NCBI GenBank assembly: GCA_003241385.1
Contig: QFPO01000015.1
Location: forward strand, 8,228 to 72,227
Source of the DNA: Rhodanobacter denitrificans
GTDB lineage: Bacteria > Pseudomonadota > Gammaproteobacteria > Xanthomonadales > Rhodanobacteraceae
DNA: 64,000 nucleotides
Reading direction: 5' to 3'
The notes beneath the pieces were generated by a model. The model searched no databases, was not told where the DNA came from, and worked only from the letters and a program-made list of their open reading frames with translations. Within the stretch, counting starts at the first letter, position 1. Every line of letters starts with the position of its first letter. Shown in pieces: positions 11,589-20,160 of this stretch. The translations under genes and the position numbers were made by a program.

Positions 11589-11740
11589 TGGCTGTTGGTG
11601 TGCCTGAAGCGAGCCGCGCATCGCTGGTCGGCCAGGCCGAAGAGCTGCCCCGTGTCTGAGCGATAGCGAGTCGGGGCAGCGCGCCTGGGCGACCGGGAAG
11701 CGCACGGAACCGGTGCGGCGCAGCGCATCGGCTCGCGTCA
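11589..11740. repeat. Folded intergenic repeat, copy 1
   Basis: This 152-bp element matches 63832-63984 with about 13 substitutions and one indel (about 91% identity, counted by eye). It can fold into nested stems: GCGAGCCG (11609-11616) with CGGCTCGC (11729-11736); an inner 12-bp helix 11626-11637 with 11683-11694 (one mismatch); and GCTGCCCCG (11644-11652) with CGGGGCAGC (11672-11680). It fills most of the 308-nt gap between ppiD and mltD. Open frames inside it show no sign of being real genes. Confidence 0.85.
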
Positions 11741-11772
11741 CTCGAAACCGGGCGATCCCGCAGAGGCAAACG

Positions 11773-13119
11773 TCAGGACGACGGCGGCCCGACGCGGATC
11801 CGATCGCCCGGGCGCAGCGTCGTGGTGGCCGTAAGCGCGTTCCAGCGCAGCAGCTGGGCCAGCTTGACGCGATAGCGGCGTGCGATCGCGCCGAGCGTAT
11901 CGCCGGACTTGACGACGTGGACCGCCGTCCTGGCGTGCTCGGCCTCGGGCGCCGGCGCGGCCTGCTCGCGTCCGGGCAGCAGCACGCGCGCGCCGTCGGC
12001 GATCGGCGCGTCGGCCGACAGCCCGTTGGCGAGACCGACCAGGTTCGCGTCGACGCCGGCGGCGCTCGCCAGCGACGCGACGTCGGTCGCGTGGCGCGTG
12101 CGCAGCTCGCGCCAGTCCGACCAGAGCGCGTCGGGCAGATCGGCGCTGAGCGCCTCGAAGCGCTGTGCCTGCGGCGCCGGCAGGATCAGGCGCGGCGGCG
12201 CGTCCGCGGCGACGCGCGTGCGCAGATGGCCGGCGTTGAGCCGTTTGAGCGTGTCGACGTCGATGCCGGCCAGGTGCGCGGCGACGCGCAGGTCGACCGG
12301 ACGCGCCAGCGCGACCGAGCGCAGCCGGTCCGAGGCGGCGGGCTCGGGCAGCTGCACGCCGAAGCGCGCCGGATCGCTGGCGATGCAGGCCAGCGCCATC
12401 AGCTTGTCCAGATGCTCGTGTGTGGTCCGGCTCAGCGCGAGTCGCGCCAGCTCGTCGGGCGACAGCCGCTTGCCGCCGAGCGGCTCGATCAGGCGGCGTA
12501 CGCGGAACTCGCCGGCGTTGAAGGCCATGTTGGCGAGCCGCCAGTCGGCGAATTTCTCCTCGTACAGCGCGATCAGATCGAGACTGGCACGCGTGGACTC
12601 GGCCAGGTCGAGACGGCCGTCGTAGTCGGCACTGACGCGCAGGCCCTGGCCGCGCGCGGTCGTCGCGGTCAACTGCCACATGCCGGCCGGCTGGTCGCCG
12701 CGTCCCGGCAGCGGCCGGTAGTGGCTCTCGACGTACGGCAGGAACACGAACTCGGTCGGCAGGTCGCGCCGCTCGATCTCGTCGAGCACCCACAGCGCCA
12801 GCGGCATCGCCTGCGTCCACGACGCCTCGAAGCGGCGCGGCGAGGCCGCATAGCGGTGCGCCCAGCGCATCGCGTCGGCGCCGTGGTCGCAGCCGGGCAT
12901 CGCCAGGCCCTCGCGTATGCGCTGCCACGGCGAGCGCTCGGTGACCGCTGCGGGTTCGACCGGCGGCGCCGGCTTCGATGCGACGGGGCGGGTCGGCGTC
13001 GTCGGCGGCGGAACGGGCGGGGCAGGCGATGCAGGTGCCGGCGCATGCCGCGGCAGCGTGCCGCAGGCTGCCAGACCGAGCATCAGCAGCCCGGCTCCGC
13101 TGCGCGTCGCCCACCTCAT
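11773..13119 (-). CDS. mltD: MltD-like membrane-bound lytic transglycosylase (LysM)
   Basis: The enzyme cleaves peptidoglycan glycan strands between MurNAc and GlcNAc, acting from the outer membrane. The 448-residue precursor has a lipoprotein signal with lipobox Cys at residue 19 (LGLAAC), a Pro-rich linker, then a goose-lysozyme/Slt-type domain with the catalytic Glu in PYVESHYRP, the GMWQL motif and the FNAGE motif. One clear C-terminal LysM (VVKSGDTLGAIARRYRV) binds peptidoglycan; a second, weak LysM-like stretch precedes it. Its ATG overlaps the gloB stop by 4 nt (ATGA), so the two are cotranslated. The gloB-mltD neighbourhood is shared with E. coli. Confidence 0.92.
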   Translation of the reverse strand: MRWATRSGAGLLMLGLAACGTLPRHAPAPASPAPPVPPPTTPTRPVASKPAPPVEPAAVTERSPWQRIREGLAMPGCDHGADAMRWAHRYAASPRRFEASWTQAMPLALWVLDEIERRDLPTEFVFLPYVESHYRPLPGRGDQPAGMWQLTATTARGQGLRVSADYDGRLDLAESTRASLDLIALYEEKFADWRLANMAFNAGEFRVRRLIEPLGGKRLSPDELARLALSRTTHEHLDKLMALACIASDPARFGVQLPEPAASDRLRSVALARPVDLRVAAHLAGIDVDTLKRLNAGHLRTRVAADAPPRLILPAPQAQRFEALSADLPDALWSDWRELRTRHATDVASLASAAGVDANLVGLANGLSADAPIADGARVLLPGREQAAPAPEAEHARTAVHVVKSGDTLGAIARRYRVKLAQLLRWNALTATTTLRPGDRIRVGPPSS

Positions 13120-13901
13120 GCGGTAGCGGTCCGGAACAGATCCTTGCGCCTGCGCAAGGCACCGAAACGCTGGGCGCGCGTGGCTGCGGCGCCGACCTCG
13201 TCGGACAGCGCGGCGATCACCGTCGGCGCGTCGATGCGCAGGAACGGATTGCTCGCGCGCTCCTCGGCCAGCGACACCGGCAGCGAGGGCAGGCCGCCGG
13301 CGCGCAGCCGGCGCACCGCGGCGATGCGCGCATCGAGCGCGTCGTTGCCGGGCTCGATCGTGCGCGCGAACGCGGCGTTGTCGAGCGTGTACTCGTGTCC
13401 GCAGCACACGCCGGTCGCGTCCGGCAATGCCGACAGCCGGTCGAGCGAGGCGAGCATCTGCTCCGGACTGCCTTCGAACAGGCGGCCGCAGCCGAGACTG
13501 AAGAGCGTGTCGCCGCAGAACAGCAGGCCTTCGCCGGCATAGGCGACGTGGCTGCGCGTATGGCCCGGCACCGCGATCACGGTCAGACGCACGGCCGGCG
13601 CTGCCAGCGTCAGCACCTGGCCGTCGCTCACGCGATGGTCGGCACAGGCGATGCGCTCGTCGTCGGGTGCGTAGACCGGTACCGGCGTCTGCGCGATCAG
13701 TTCGGCGACGCCGCCGATGTGATCGGCATGGTGGTGCGTCAGCACGATCGCGCGCAGACGCAGGCCTTCGCGCTCGAGCGCGTCGCGCAGCGGTGCGGCC
13801 TGGCCGGGATCGACCGCGACCGCGTCGCCGGCCGCATCGGCCAGCAGCCAGATGTAGTTGTCGGCGAAGGCCGGGACGGCCAGCAGGCGCAGTCGGTTCA
13901 T
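13116..13901 (-). CDS. gloB: Hydroxyacylglutathione hydrolase (glyoxalase II)
   Basis: Glyoxalase II hydrolyses S-lactoylglutathione to lactate and glutathione, the second step of methylglyoxal detoxification. The 261-residue protein has the binuclear metal motif THHHADHIGG, further metal ligands in VPGHTRSH and GDTLFSLGCGRLFEG, and the C-terminal glutathione-binding stretch ending NPFLRID. It starts MNRLRLLAVPAFADNYIW, the usual N-terminus. It is transcribed away from yafS/rnhA/dnaQ, from a 119-nt divergent promoter region (13902-14020). Confidence 0.97.
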   Translation of the reverse strand: MNRLRLLAVPAFADNYIWLLADAAGDAVAVDPGQAAPLRDALEREGLRLRAIVLTHHHADHIGGVAELIAQTPVPVYAPDDERIACADHRVSDGQVLTLAAPAVRLTVIAVPGHTRSHVAYAGEGLLFCGDTLFSLGCGRLFEGSPEQMLASLDRLSALPDATGVCCGHEYTLDNAAFARTIEPGNDALDARIAAVRRLRAGGLPSLPVSLAEERASNPFLRIDAPTVIAALSDEVGAAATRAQRFGALRRRKDLFRTATA

Positions 13902-14020
13902 GAGCGGCCGGACTATAAAGAGGCCCGCGCGCGACGAGGTTAAGCGAAGGTTATCGGCGCGGCGGTGCAGCGCCGCCGGCTTTGGTTACACTTCGGTCCT
14001 TTCGATCGTCCGATGTCTCG

Positions 14021-14713
14021 ATGACCCCACGTTTCGTCAGCGTCTTCGCACGGCCCGAGCTGTCGGCCCTGGCCCGCGACGAGCTCGCCCTGCTCGGCGT
14101 CTATGCGCGGCGTCTGCCGCCGGCGCGTGCCCTGGTCGTGCATCCGCATCTGAGCGGCCTGAAGCTCCCGCTCGATCTGCCGGGCGTGGAGGTGACGCGG
14201 CTGCACGTCCAGGGCGGACGCCTGGAGGGCGACCGCTCGTGCCTGCCGCACCGGCTGCCGTGGGCGGAGGGCAGTTTCGATCTGGTCCAGGTGCAGCACG
14301 TCGGCGAGGTGCTGGCGCCGGTCGACGCGTTCGCGGTCGAGATCGAGCGCGTGACCGCGCCCGGCGGCATCGTGCTGTGGTCCGGCCTCAACGCGCTCGG
14401 TGCCTGGCATCCGTGGTGTCGCTGGCGCAACGAGGTCTCGCTCGGCCGGTTGACCGCCGCGCGGTTGCGGCGCCTGCTCGCACGCAGCGGTCTGGAGGTC
14501 GAGACCGCGCATCGGGTCGGCGCATTCTGGCCGCGCGACGCCGCGGCCGGCGTGTCCAGCGGTGCCGCGGTCGATCTGTTCCGCGCGGCCTGGGTGCTCG
14601 CCGCGAACAAGCGCCGCGCCCCGGCGACCCTGCTGCCGCATCGCGCGTCGCGTCTGCGCGCGATGCCGCCGCGCCGTCTGATCGCGGCCGCCAGCCGGCG
14701 CGCCTCGGCATGA
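14021..14713 (+). CDS. YafS-like SAM-dependent methyltransferase
   Basis: This 230-residue protein resembles class I methyltransferases: the acidic and aromatic stretch SFDLVQVQHVGEVLAPVD corresponds to the motif after the SAM-binding fold, and TAPGGIVLWSGLN to motif III. The N-terminal glycine-rich SAM loop is not obvious, so the fold may be degenerate. It occupies the place of E. coli yafS between gloB and rnhA. The ATG at 14021 is chosen; a TTG at 13982 is less likely. The stop overlaps the rnhA start (ATGA). The substrate is unknown. Confidence 0.75.
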   Translation: MTPRFVSVFARPELSALARDELALLGVYARRLPPARALVVHPHLSGLKLPLDLPGVEVTRLHVQGGRLEGDRSCLPHRLPWAEGSFDLVQVQHVGEVLAPVDAFAVEIERVTAPGGIVLWSGLNALGAWHPWCRWRNEVSLGRLTAARLRRLLARSGLEVETAHRVGAFWPRDAAAGVSSGAAVDLFRAAWVLAANKRRAPATLLPHRASRLRAMPPRRLIAAASRRASA

Positions 14714-15180
14714 GCGGCGGTGAAGCGCGCAGCGAGGTCGAGCTGTACACCGACGGTGCCTGCCTCGGCAATCCCGGACCCGGCGGCTGGGGCGCGCTGC
14801 TGCGGCTCGGCGAGCGCGAGCGCGAGCTGTCCGGAGGCGAGGCGGCGACGACCAACAACCGCATGGAGCTGATGGCGGCGATCCAGGGTCTGGAGGCGCT
14901 GACGCGGCAATGCCGCGTCGCGCTCTACACCGACTCGCAGTACGTCCAGCGCGGCATCGAGGAATGGCTGCCGCGCTGGCAGGCGCGCGGCTGGAAGACC
15001 AGCGACGGCAAGCCGGTCAAGAACCGCGACCTGTGGGAGCGGCTCGCCAGCGCGCATGCGCGTCACGTCGTGCGCTGGCATTGGGTACGCGGCCATGCCG
15101 GCCACGTCGAGAACGAACGTGTCGACCAGCTGGCGCGCGCGGCCGCGCAGGCGGTCCGCGACGGGAGGGCAGGGCCGTGA
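14710..15180 (+). CDS. rnhA: Ribonuclease HI
   Basis: RNase HI removes RNA from RNA-DNA hybrids such as R-loops and primers. The 156-residue protein shows the four acidic catalytic residues in context: YTDGACLGNPGPGGWG, NNRMELMAAI, YTDSQYV and the Asp in ENERVDQLA after VRGHAGH. The start overlaps the yafS stop by 4 nt, and its own stop overlaps the dnaQ start, so the three genes form a translationally coupled operon. Confidence 0.98.
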   Translation: MSGGEARSEVELYTDGACLGNPGPGGWGALLRLGERERELSGGEAATTNNRMELMAAIQGLEALTRQCRVALYTDSQYVQRGIEEWLPRWQARGWKTSDGKPVKNRDLWERLASAHARHVVRWHWVRGHAGHVENERVDQLARAAAQAVRDGRAGP

Positions 15181-15881
15181 GACAGATCGTGCTGGATACC
15201 GAGACCACCGGGCTGGAGGTCCACAAGGGCCACCGTCTGATCGAGATCGGCTGCATCGAGCTCGCCGAGCGCCGGCCGACCGGCCGCATCTTCCATCGCT
15301 ACCTCAATCCCGACCGCGCGATCGACGAAGGCGCCAAGGCGGTGACCGGCATCGCCGACGAGTTCCTGCTCGACAAGCCGCGCTTCCACGAGATCGCCGA
15401 GGAATTCATCGCGTTCGTCGACGGCGCCGAGGTGATCGCGCACAACGCGAGCTTCGACGTCGGCTTCATCAACGCCGAGCTCGAACGCGCCGGCATCGCC
15501 GGACCGTTCGAGCAGCGCGTCGCGGTGATCGACACGCTGGCGCTGGCGCGCGAGATGTGGCCCGGCCAGCGCAACGGACTGGACGCGCTGTGCAAGCGGC
15601 TCGGCGTCGACAACAGCCACCGCGAGCTGCACGGCGCCCTTCTCGACGCGCAGCTGCTGGCCGACGTCTACCTGGCGATGACGTCCGGTCAGGGCGATCT
15701 GGGCTTCGCGAGCGAGGCCTCGGCCGGCGGCCAGACGCGCCGCGAGCGGACGCTGATCGTGGTGCCGCTGCGCGTACAGATCGCCGACGCCGAAGAGGCC
15801 GCCGCGCACGCGGCGCGGCTGCAGGCGATCGAGAAGGCCGGCAAGGCGCCGAGCCTGTGGGTGCGGCTGGGCTGGAACTGA
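15177..15881 (+). CDS. dnaQ: DNA polymerase III epsilon subunit (3'-5' proofreading exonuclease)
   Basis: Epsilon proofreads for the replicative polymerase. The DEDDh exonuclease residues are visible: LDTETTG (D and E), HNASFDVGF (D), and HRELHGALLDAQLLADVY (H and D). The C-terminal tail (KAPSLWVRLGWN) is the region that in the family binds the alpha subunit. Translation starts at a GTG that overlaps the rnhA stop (GTGA). The 234-residue length is normal. Confidence 0.97.
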   Translation: MRQIVLDTETTGLEVHKGHRLIEIGCIELAERRPTGRIFHRYLNPDRAIDEGAKAVTGIADEFLLDKPRFHEIAEEFIAFVDGAEVIAHNASFDVGFINAELERAGIAGPFEQRVAVIDTLALAREMWPGQRNGLDALCKRLGVDNSHRELHGALLDAQLLADVYLAMTSGQGDLGFASEASAGGQTRRERTLIVVPLRVQIADAEEAAAHAARLQAIEKAGKAPSLWVRLGWN

Positions 15882-16107
15882 GCGGCCGGCATCGCGCCCA
15901 GCGCAGACGCCGACAGCGGTGTTCTGCGGTCACGCCGGTGCATCGCGAGCGGAGCGCGATGCACCGACTCCGTGGATGAATCCCTGGCGGCGCGTACGGA
16001 ACACATGTCGCCGCGCCGCGATCCTGTGACGGGTACTCGCTGCTCGGCGCGCAAGCCGCGTGGCATCGCTCGAGCGGCCGGCTGCCGAAGGCGGCGGCCG
16101 GCACGCA

Positions 16108-16140
16108 TCGCGCGCGAGGGTGTGGCGCCCTCGCGCGCGA
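16108..16140. terminator. Convergent terminator between dnaQ and the TonB receptor
   Basis: TCGCGCGCGAGGG and its perfect complement are joined by a 7-nt loop (TGTGGCG). There is no T-run. It sits 8 nt beyond the receptor stop codon and probably serves both converging genes. The remaining dnaQ-receptor gap shows nothing else. Confidence 0.55.
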
Positions 16141-16147
16141 TCGACCC

Positions 16148-18577
16148 TCAGAAGCGGAAACGCAGACCGACGCGATAGCGCCGCGGCGCGCCCGGCGCGA
16201 CGAACAGCGCGTCGGCCGAATCCTCCGGATCGACGTGCGGCCGCAGCAGCTCGCCGTTCGGCAGCACGTCCTCGCCGATCATGCCGAAGGTCTCGTAGCG
16301 GCGATCGAACACGTTGTCGACGCCGGCATAGAACTCCAGCCGCTCGCTGCTGCGCCAGCTGCCGTGCAGATTGACGATCGTGAAGCCGGCGGTCTTCCAG
16401 TCGCGTGCGCGCGAACCCTCGACCTCCTCGGTCATGCCGCCGTCCTCGTTGCCGCTGGCGATCAGGTCCGACTGCGCGACCAGGTCGGCGCCGAGAATCA
16501 GGCGATGGGTCGGCTTCCAGTCGGCGCCGAGCTTGAACGTATGTCTGGGCAGGCCGGCCAGGCGCATGCCCGGCTCGATCTCGACCGTGCGCTCGCCCGA
16601 CAGCAGCTCGCCGTGGGCCTGGTAGGTCGCCTTGAGCCAGCTGTAGCCCAGGTGCCACTCGATCGCGCCGAGGTCCTGGTGGACGGTCAGATCGACACCT
16701 TCGTGGCGCGTGCGGTCGAAGTTCGAGAAATAGCCCTGCTGCGTATTCGGCGCGCGCAGGAACAGGATGTCGTCGCGGTTCTGCGTGCGATAGACCGAAG
16801 CCGAGACGAAGGTGTCACGGTTCGGCGACCAGCGTGTGCCGATCTCGACTGAGCGCGAGACGACCTGCGCCAGGTACGGATCGCCCTGCAGACCGGTCGG
16901 CAGCCGGCACGGCTCTTCCGGATCGGCGCAGCCCAGTTCCATCACGGTCGGCGCGCGGTTGCTCTGCGAGGCGCTGGCGTAGACGGCCCAGTCGCCGATC
17001 GCGTGCGTGATGCCGAGGAACGGGTTGGCCTTGGTGTAGGTGAATCGCTCGCGCGGACGCTCGCCGTCCTCGGCCGTGCTCAGCGTATTGGCGACGCGGC
17101 TGCGGTTCCAGCGCAGCGAGCCGGTCAGATAGGTCGTCTCGCCGATCTGCCAATGGTCGCTCGCGAACACGCTGTAGGCGGTCGCATTGCCGCGCACGCC
17201 CGAGAAGAACTCGCGTTCCTCGTCCGGGTCGGCGTAGATCTCGCGCGTCTCCTCGTCGAGCCAGCCGAGCTGCTCGTACTGCTTGTAGTCGACCTTGCTG
17301 TGATCCCAGGTCGCGCCGACGACGACGCGATGCGTGCCGAACTGGCGATCGAGATTGACCGCGAGCCCGCGCGCCCACTGGTCCAGATGCGTGCCGTTGA
17401 ACACGCCGTTGTGCAGGGCCGCGCCCTCCTCGCGCGTGTAGTCGCAGTCGTCGTCGAGCGGCTGGCCGTCGGCGTCGAAACCGTCCTCGCATTCCTCGAC
17501 GTACTCCTCGTACTCGCCGTTGATGTCGCCGTTGACGGTGTCGCGCTTGCCGTGGCGCACGTAGGCCAGCGCCGAGAGCTGCGTGTCCTCGTCGAAGCGA
17601 TGCGCGAAATGCGAGGCGAGCTGGGTCTGGCGGTTCTCGGTCTGGTCCGGTGCGGTGTAGATCGCGCGCCGGCTGTCCTGGTAGAGGCCGCCCTCGCGAC
17701 CGTCGTCCTCGAAGCGCCAGCTCGGCAGCAGGCCGTTGCCGATCAGCTTGCTGCGTCCGCTCAGTACCGACAGATCCCAGTCGGTGGTCGCGGTGCTGCG
17801 GCCGATCTTGCCGAAGAACGTACCGAGGTGGCCTTCTGAGCGGTCGCGCCAGCCATCCTCGTCGAAGCCGGTCACCGCCGCGAACGCGTGCCAGCCGTCG
17901 GCATTGTTCCAGCCCCAGGCCAGATCGGCGCGCTTGCGCGCATCGCTGCCGACGCTCAGGTCCGCGCTGAAGCCCGGCGCGGTCAGGCCCGATTGCGTCG
18001 TGAACGCCAGCGCGCCGCCGAGCGTGTTCGGACCGAACAGCGCGTCGGAGCCCGGCACGACGGTCAAGGTGCGGATCGCCGCCTCGGGCATCATGTCCCA
18101 GCTGATGATGTCGCCGAACGGCTCGTTGACGCGGATGCCGTCGAGATAGACCGAGATGCCCTGTGCCGCGCCGAGCGTCGCCGACGCGCGATAGCCGTGG
18201 AACGTCAGGTCACCCTGGAACGGACTGCCCTGCACCTCGTTGATGTTGACGCCGGTCAGCCGTTGCGTCATGAAGCGGATCAGATTGTCGGCGCCCGATT
18301 CCCTGATCGCGTCGGCGTCGGCGGTCTGCGACGAATAGGGCAGGGTGTCGCGATCGATCGTCGTGCCGGGCAGCGGGCTCGGCGAGATCGCCTCGACGGT
18401 CGGCAGCCGTTGAAGGGCTTCCTCGTCGGCCGGTGCCTGGGCGCGGACGGCCGCGGCCGGCAGCAGCGCCGCGGCGAGCGCGACGAACAATGCCGAGCGC
18501 GCGCCCGGGCCGCGCCGGCGCGCGGGTGTCGCAGCGGCATGGCCGCGATGGATGGACTTGACGGAACCTGCATGCAT
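16148..18577 (-). CDS. TonB-dependent outer-membrane receptor
   Basis: This 809-residue protein imports an unknown ligand across the outer membrane with TonB energy. It has a long signal peptide (to about residue 47), a plug domain with SPFQGDLTFHGY, GISVYLDGIRVNEPFGD and ALFGPNTLGGAL, and a barrel ending in Phe (GLRFRF). The plug wording resembles receptors reported beside PQQ alcohol dehydrogenases and lanthanide uptake genes (LutH type), which is only a hint. An acidic extracellular insert with two Cys (about residues 349-384) is unusual. The start at 18577 has an AGGGAGAGA ribosome-binding site. It diverges from the histidine kinase, with a palindrome shared with the regulator promoter. 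Confidence 0.9.
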   Translation of the reverse strand: MHAGSVKSIHRGHAAATPARRRGPGARSALFVALAAALLPAAAVRAQAPADEEALQRLPTVEAISPSPLPGTTIDRDTLPYSSQTADADAIRESGADNLIRFMTQRLTGVNINEVQGSPFQGDLTFHGYRASATLGAAQGISVYLDGIRVNEPFGDIISWDMMPEAAIRTLTVVPGSDALFGPNTLGGALAFTTQSGLTAPGFSADLSVGSDARKRADLAWGWNNADGWHAFAAVTGFDEDGWRDRSEGHLGTFFGKIGRSTATTDWDLSVLSGRSKLIGNGLLPSWRFEDDGREGGLYQDSRRAIYTAPDQTENRQTQLASHFAHRFDEDTQLSALAYVRHGKRDTVNGDINGEYEEYVEECEDGFDADGQPLDDDCDYTREEGAALHNGVFNGTHLDQWARGLAVNLDRQFGTHRVVVGATWDHSKVDYKQYEQLGWLDEETREIYADPDEEREFFSGVRGNATAYSVFASDHWQIGETTYLTGSLRWNRSRVANTLSTAEDGERPRERFTYTKANPFLGITHAIGDWAVYASASQSNRAPTVMELGCADPEEPCRLPTGLQGDPYLAQVVSRSVEIGTRWSPNRDTFVSASVYRTQNRDDILFLRAPNTQQGYFSNFDRTRHEGVDLTVHQDLGAIEWHLGYSWLKATYQAHGELLSGERTVEIEPGMRLAGLPRHTFKLGADWKPTHRLILGADLVAQSDLIASGNEDGGMTEEVEGSRARDWKTAGFTIVNLHGSWRSSERLEFYAGVDNVFDRRYETFGMIGEDVLPNGELLRPHVDPEDSADALFVAPGAPRRYRVGLRFRF

Positions 18578-18668
18578 GGTCTTCTCTCCCTCGGTCGTTC
18601 GGCCGTCGGCGCATCGGCGCCGCGTCCGGTTCTTGTCGTGTTTCGCGTGATGGACGGTGGATCGTGTC

Positions 18669-18681
18669 GGGAAAACTTCCT
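18669..18681. promoter_or_regulatory. Candidate operator GGGAA-AAC-TTCCT (site C)
   Basis: This imperfect inverted repeat lies in the 130-nt divergent gap between the TonB receptor (start 18577) and the histidine kinase (start 18708). It matches two better copies upstream of the response regulator gene with the same 3-nt spacer. Confidence 0.5.
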
Positions 18682-18707
18682 GGCTTCTGGACGTGCGGAG
18701 ACCCCTG

Positions 18708-20090
18708 ATGGACATGTCGCGGTTTTTAATGGGACGGATCGCCGCGGTGTCCGCGGCGATCTTCTGTGCGGCGCTGGTGTTCGCGCTGTGGCGGGCCCAG
18801 TTCGACGTGGCGCTGGAAGAGCGTGGTGCGTCCGACGTGGCGCGCGCGTTCGAACACCTCAGCGCGCTTCAGGACGCGCCGGCCGAACGCATCGACACGC
18901 ACATCGCGGCGCTGCGCGAGATCGTCGCCTCGGACCGGATGCGGCATCTGCAGCTGCGCCTGGCCGATGCGACCGGCCGCGAGCTGATCGCGCCGCCCGA
19001 GGCGGTGCCGCTGTCGTGGCTCGAGCGCAGCTTCGTCGCGCTGCTGCCGCCCGAATCGGCGCAGACCAGCGCGGCGACGTGGGTGATCCGGCGCGACGAG
19101 GGCGTGCGTTTCGTCGCGACCTTCATGCTGAATCCGGCCAGCGAGCAGGACGAGGCGCTCGACGACACGCTGGGTCTGCTCGGCACGCTGTTCGGCTACG
19201 GCGTACTGACCCTGATCGCGGTGTTCTGGGCGCTGCGCCGCGCGCTGGCACCGCTGCAGCCGATCCACGTCGCGATCGGCCACTATCGCGATGCCGACTA
19301 CGCCTGGCGCGTGCCGGCGCTGCCGATGCGCGAACTCGACGCGGTCGGCCAGGCGCTCAATCACATGGCCGGCGCGCTCGATCAGGCGCAGGAGGCGCGC
19401 CGTACGCTGAGCCTGAAGCTGCTCGGCGTGCAGGAGGAGGAGCGCACCTACATCGCGCGCGAGCTGCACGACGAGCTCGGCCAGGTGCTGACCGCGATGC
19501 GTGCCGACGTGGCCTGGCTGCAGCGCCGCGTCGACGGCGATGCCGACGTCGAGGAGGTCATGCGCGGACTGGCGACTTCGTGCGGACGCCTGCAGGAAGG
19601 CGTCCGCGATCTGCTCGACCGGCTGCGGCCGCAGGACACCGGCGTCGGCGACGGGCCGGTGCCGCTGCGCGCGCTGCTCGACCGACTGATGCAGAGCTGG
19701 CGCGAGCGGCCCGGCCAGCAGGCCGAGTTGACGCTGAGCTTCGACGAGCGCGTCGAGCCGGTCGCCGACGATCTCGCGCTGACGCTGTACCGGATGACTC
19801 AGGAGGCGCTGACCAATGCGATGCGCTACGCGGGCGCGCGCCGCGTCGCGGTGTCGCTGCGCCTGGACGCCGACCAGCGTCTGCGCTGGCAGGTCGAGGA
19901 CGACGGCGTCGGCATCGACGCGCTGGAACGAGCCCTGCATCGCGGCAACGGCCTGGCCGGCATCAGCGAGCGGGTCTGGGCGCACCACGGCGAGATCGAG
20001 ATCCAGCCGCGGCATGCCGGTTCCGAACGGCCCGGCGTCCGGCTGTCGGCACGCTTCCCGGTCGGCCGGACCGGCAGCGCACGGAGCTGA
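18708..20090 (+). CDS. Membrane sensor histidine kinase (HisKA_3 / NarX-UhpB class)
   Basis: This 460-residue kinase has two membrane segments (about residues 6-28 and 158-182) flanking a roughly 130-residue periplasmic sensor region without a recognisable fold, then a HAMP-like linker. The dimerisation box ARELHDELGQ carries the phosphorylated His. The ATP-binding domain shows TQEALTNAMRYA, DDGVGID and GNGLAGISERV. Such kinases partner with NarL-type regulators, and one lies convergently 70 nt beyond. The ATG at 18708 is preferred because CGGAG precedes it by 7 nt. The input signal is unknown; ligands of the adjacent receptor are one possibility. Confidence 0.92.
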   Translation: MDMSRFLMGRIAAVSAAIFCAALVFALWRAQFDVALEERGASDVARAFEHLSALQDAPAERIDTHIAALREIVASDRMRHLQLRLADATGRELIAPPEAVPLSWLERSFVALLPPESAQTSAATWVIRRDEGVRFVATFMLNPASEQDEALDDTLGLLGTLFGYGVLTLIAVFWALRRALAPLQPIHVAIGHYRDADYAWRVPALPMRELDAVGQALNHMAGALDQAQEARRTLSLKLLGVQEEERTYIARELHDELGQVLTAMRADVAWLQRRVDGDADVEEVMRGLATSCGRLQEGVRDLLDRLRPQDTGVGDGPVPLRALLDRLMQSWRERPGQQAELTLSFDERVEPVADDLALTLYRMTQEALTNAMRYAGARRVAVSLRLDADQRLRWQVEDDGVGIDALERALHRGNGLAGISERVWAHHGEIEIQPRHAGSERPGVRLSARFPVGRTGSARS

Positions 20091-20123
20091 GGCGCGCCGC
20101 GCCGCGGACGTAGCGGCGCCACG

Positions 20124-20148
20124 CCCGCCGATCGCGGCGCGCGGCGGG
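20124..20148. terminator. Hairpin between the converging kinase and regulator genes
   Basis: CCCGCCG pairs with CGGCGGG around an 11-nt loop. There is no T-run, so this is a weak terminator candidate serving both directions. Confidence 0.35.
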
Positions 20149-20160
20149 AACGATGTCCGC

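Noticed and set aside
9518..11728. A 736-codon open frame on the minus strand across ppiD
   Set aside because: It is antisense to a clear ppiD gene and reads as Arg/Leu/Ala/Asp-rich strings. Its N-terminal part lies in the intergenic repeat. Such frames are expected opposite GC-rich coding sequence.
11457..11769. Small reading frames inside repeat copy 1 (minus strand), with matching ones in copy 2 at 63627-63953
   Set aside because: The shared peptide (CASRSPR, SDTGQLFGL) follows from nucleotide identity of the repeat. The frames extend differently on both sides and lack ribosome-binding sites. The conserved feature is more likely the folded nucleic acid.
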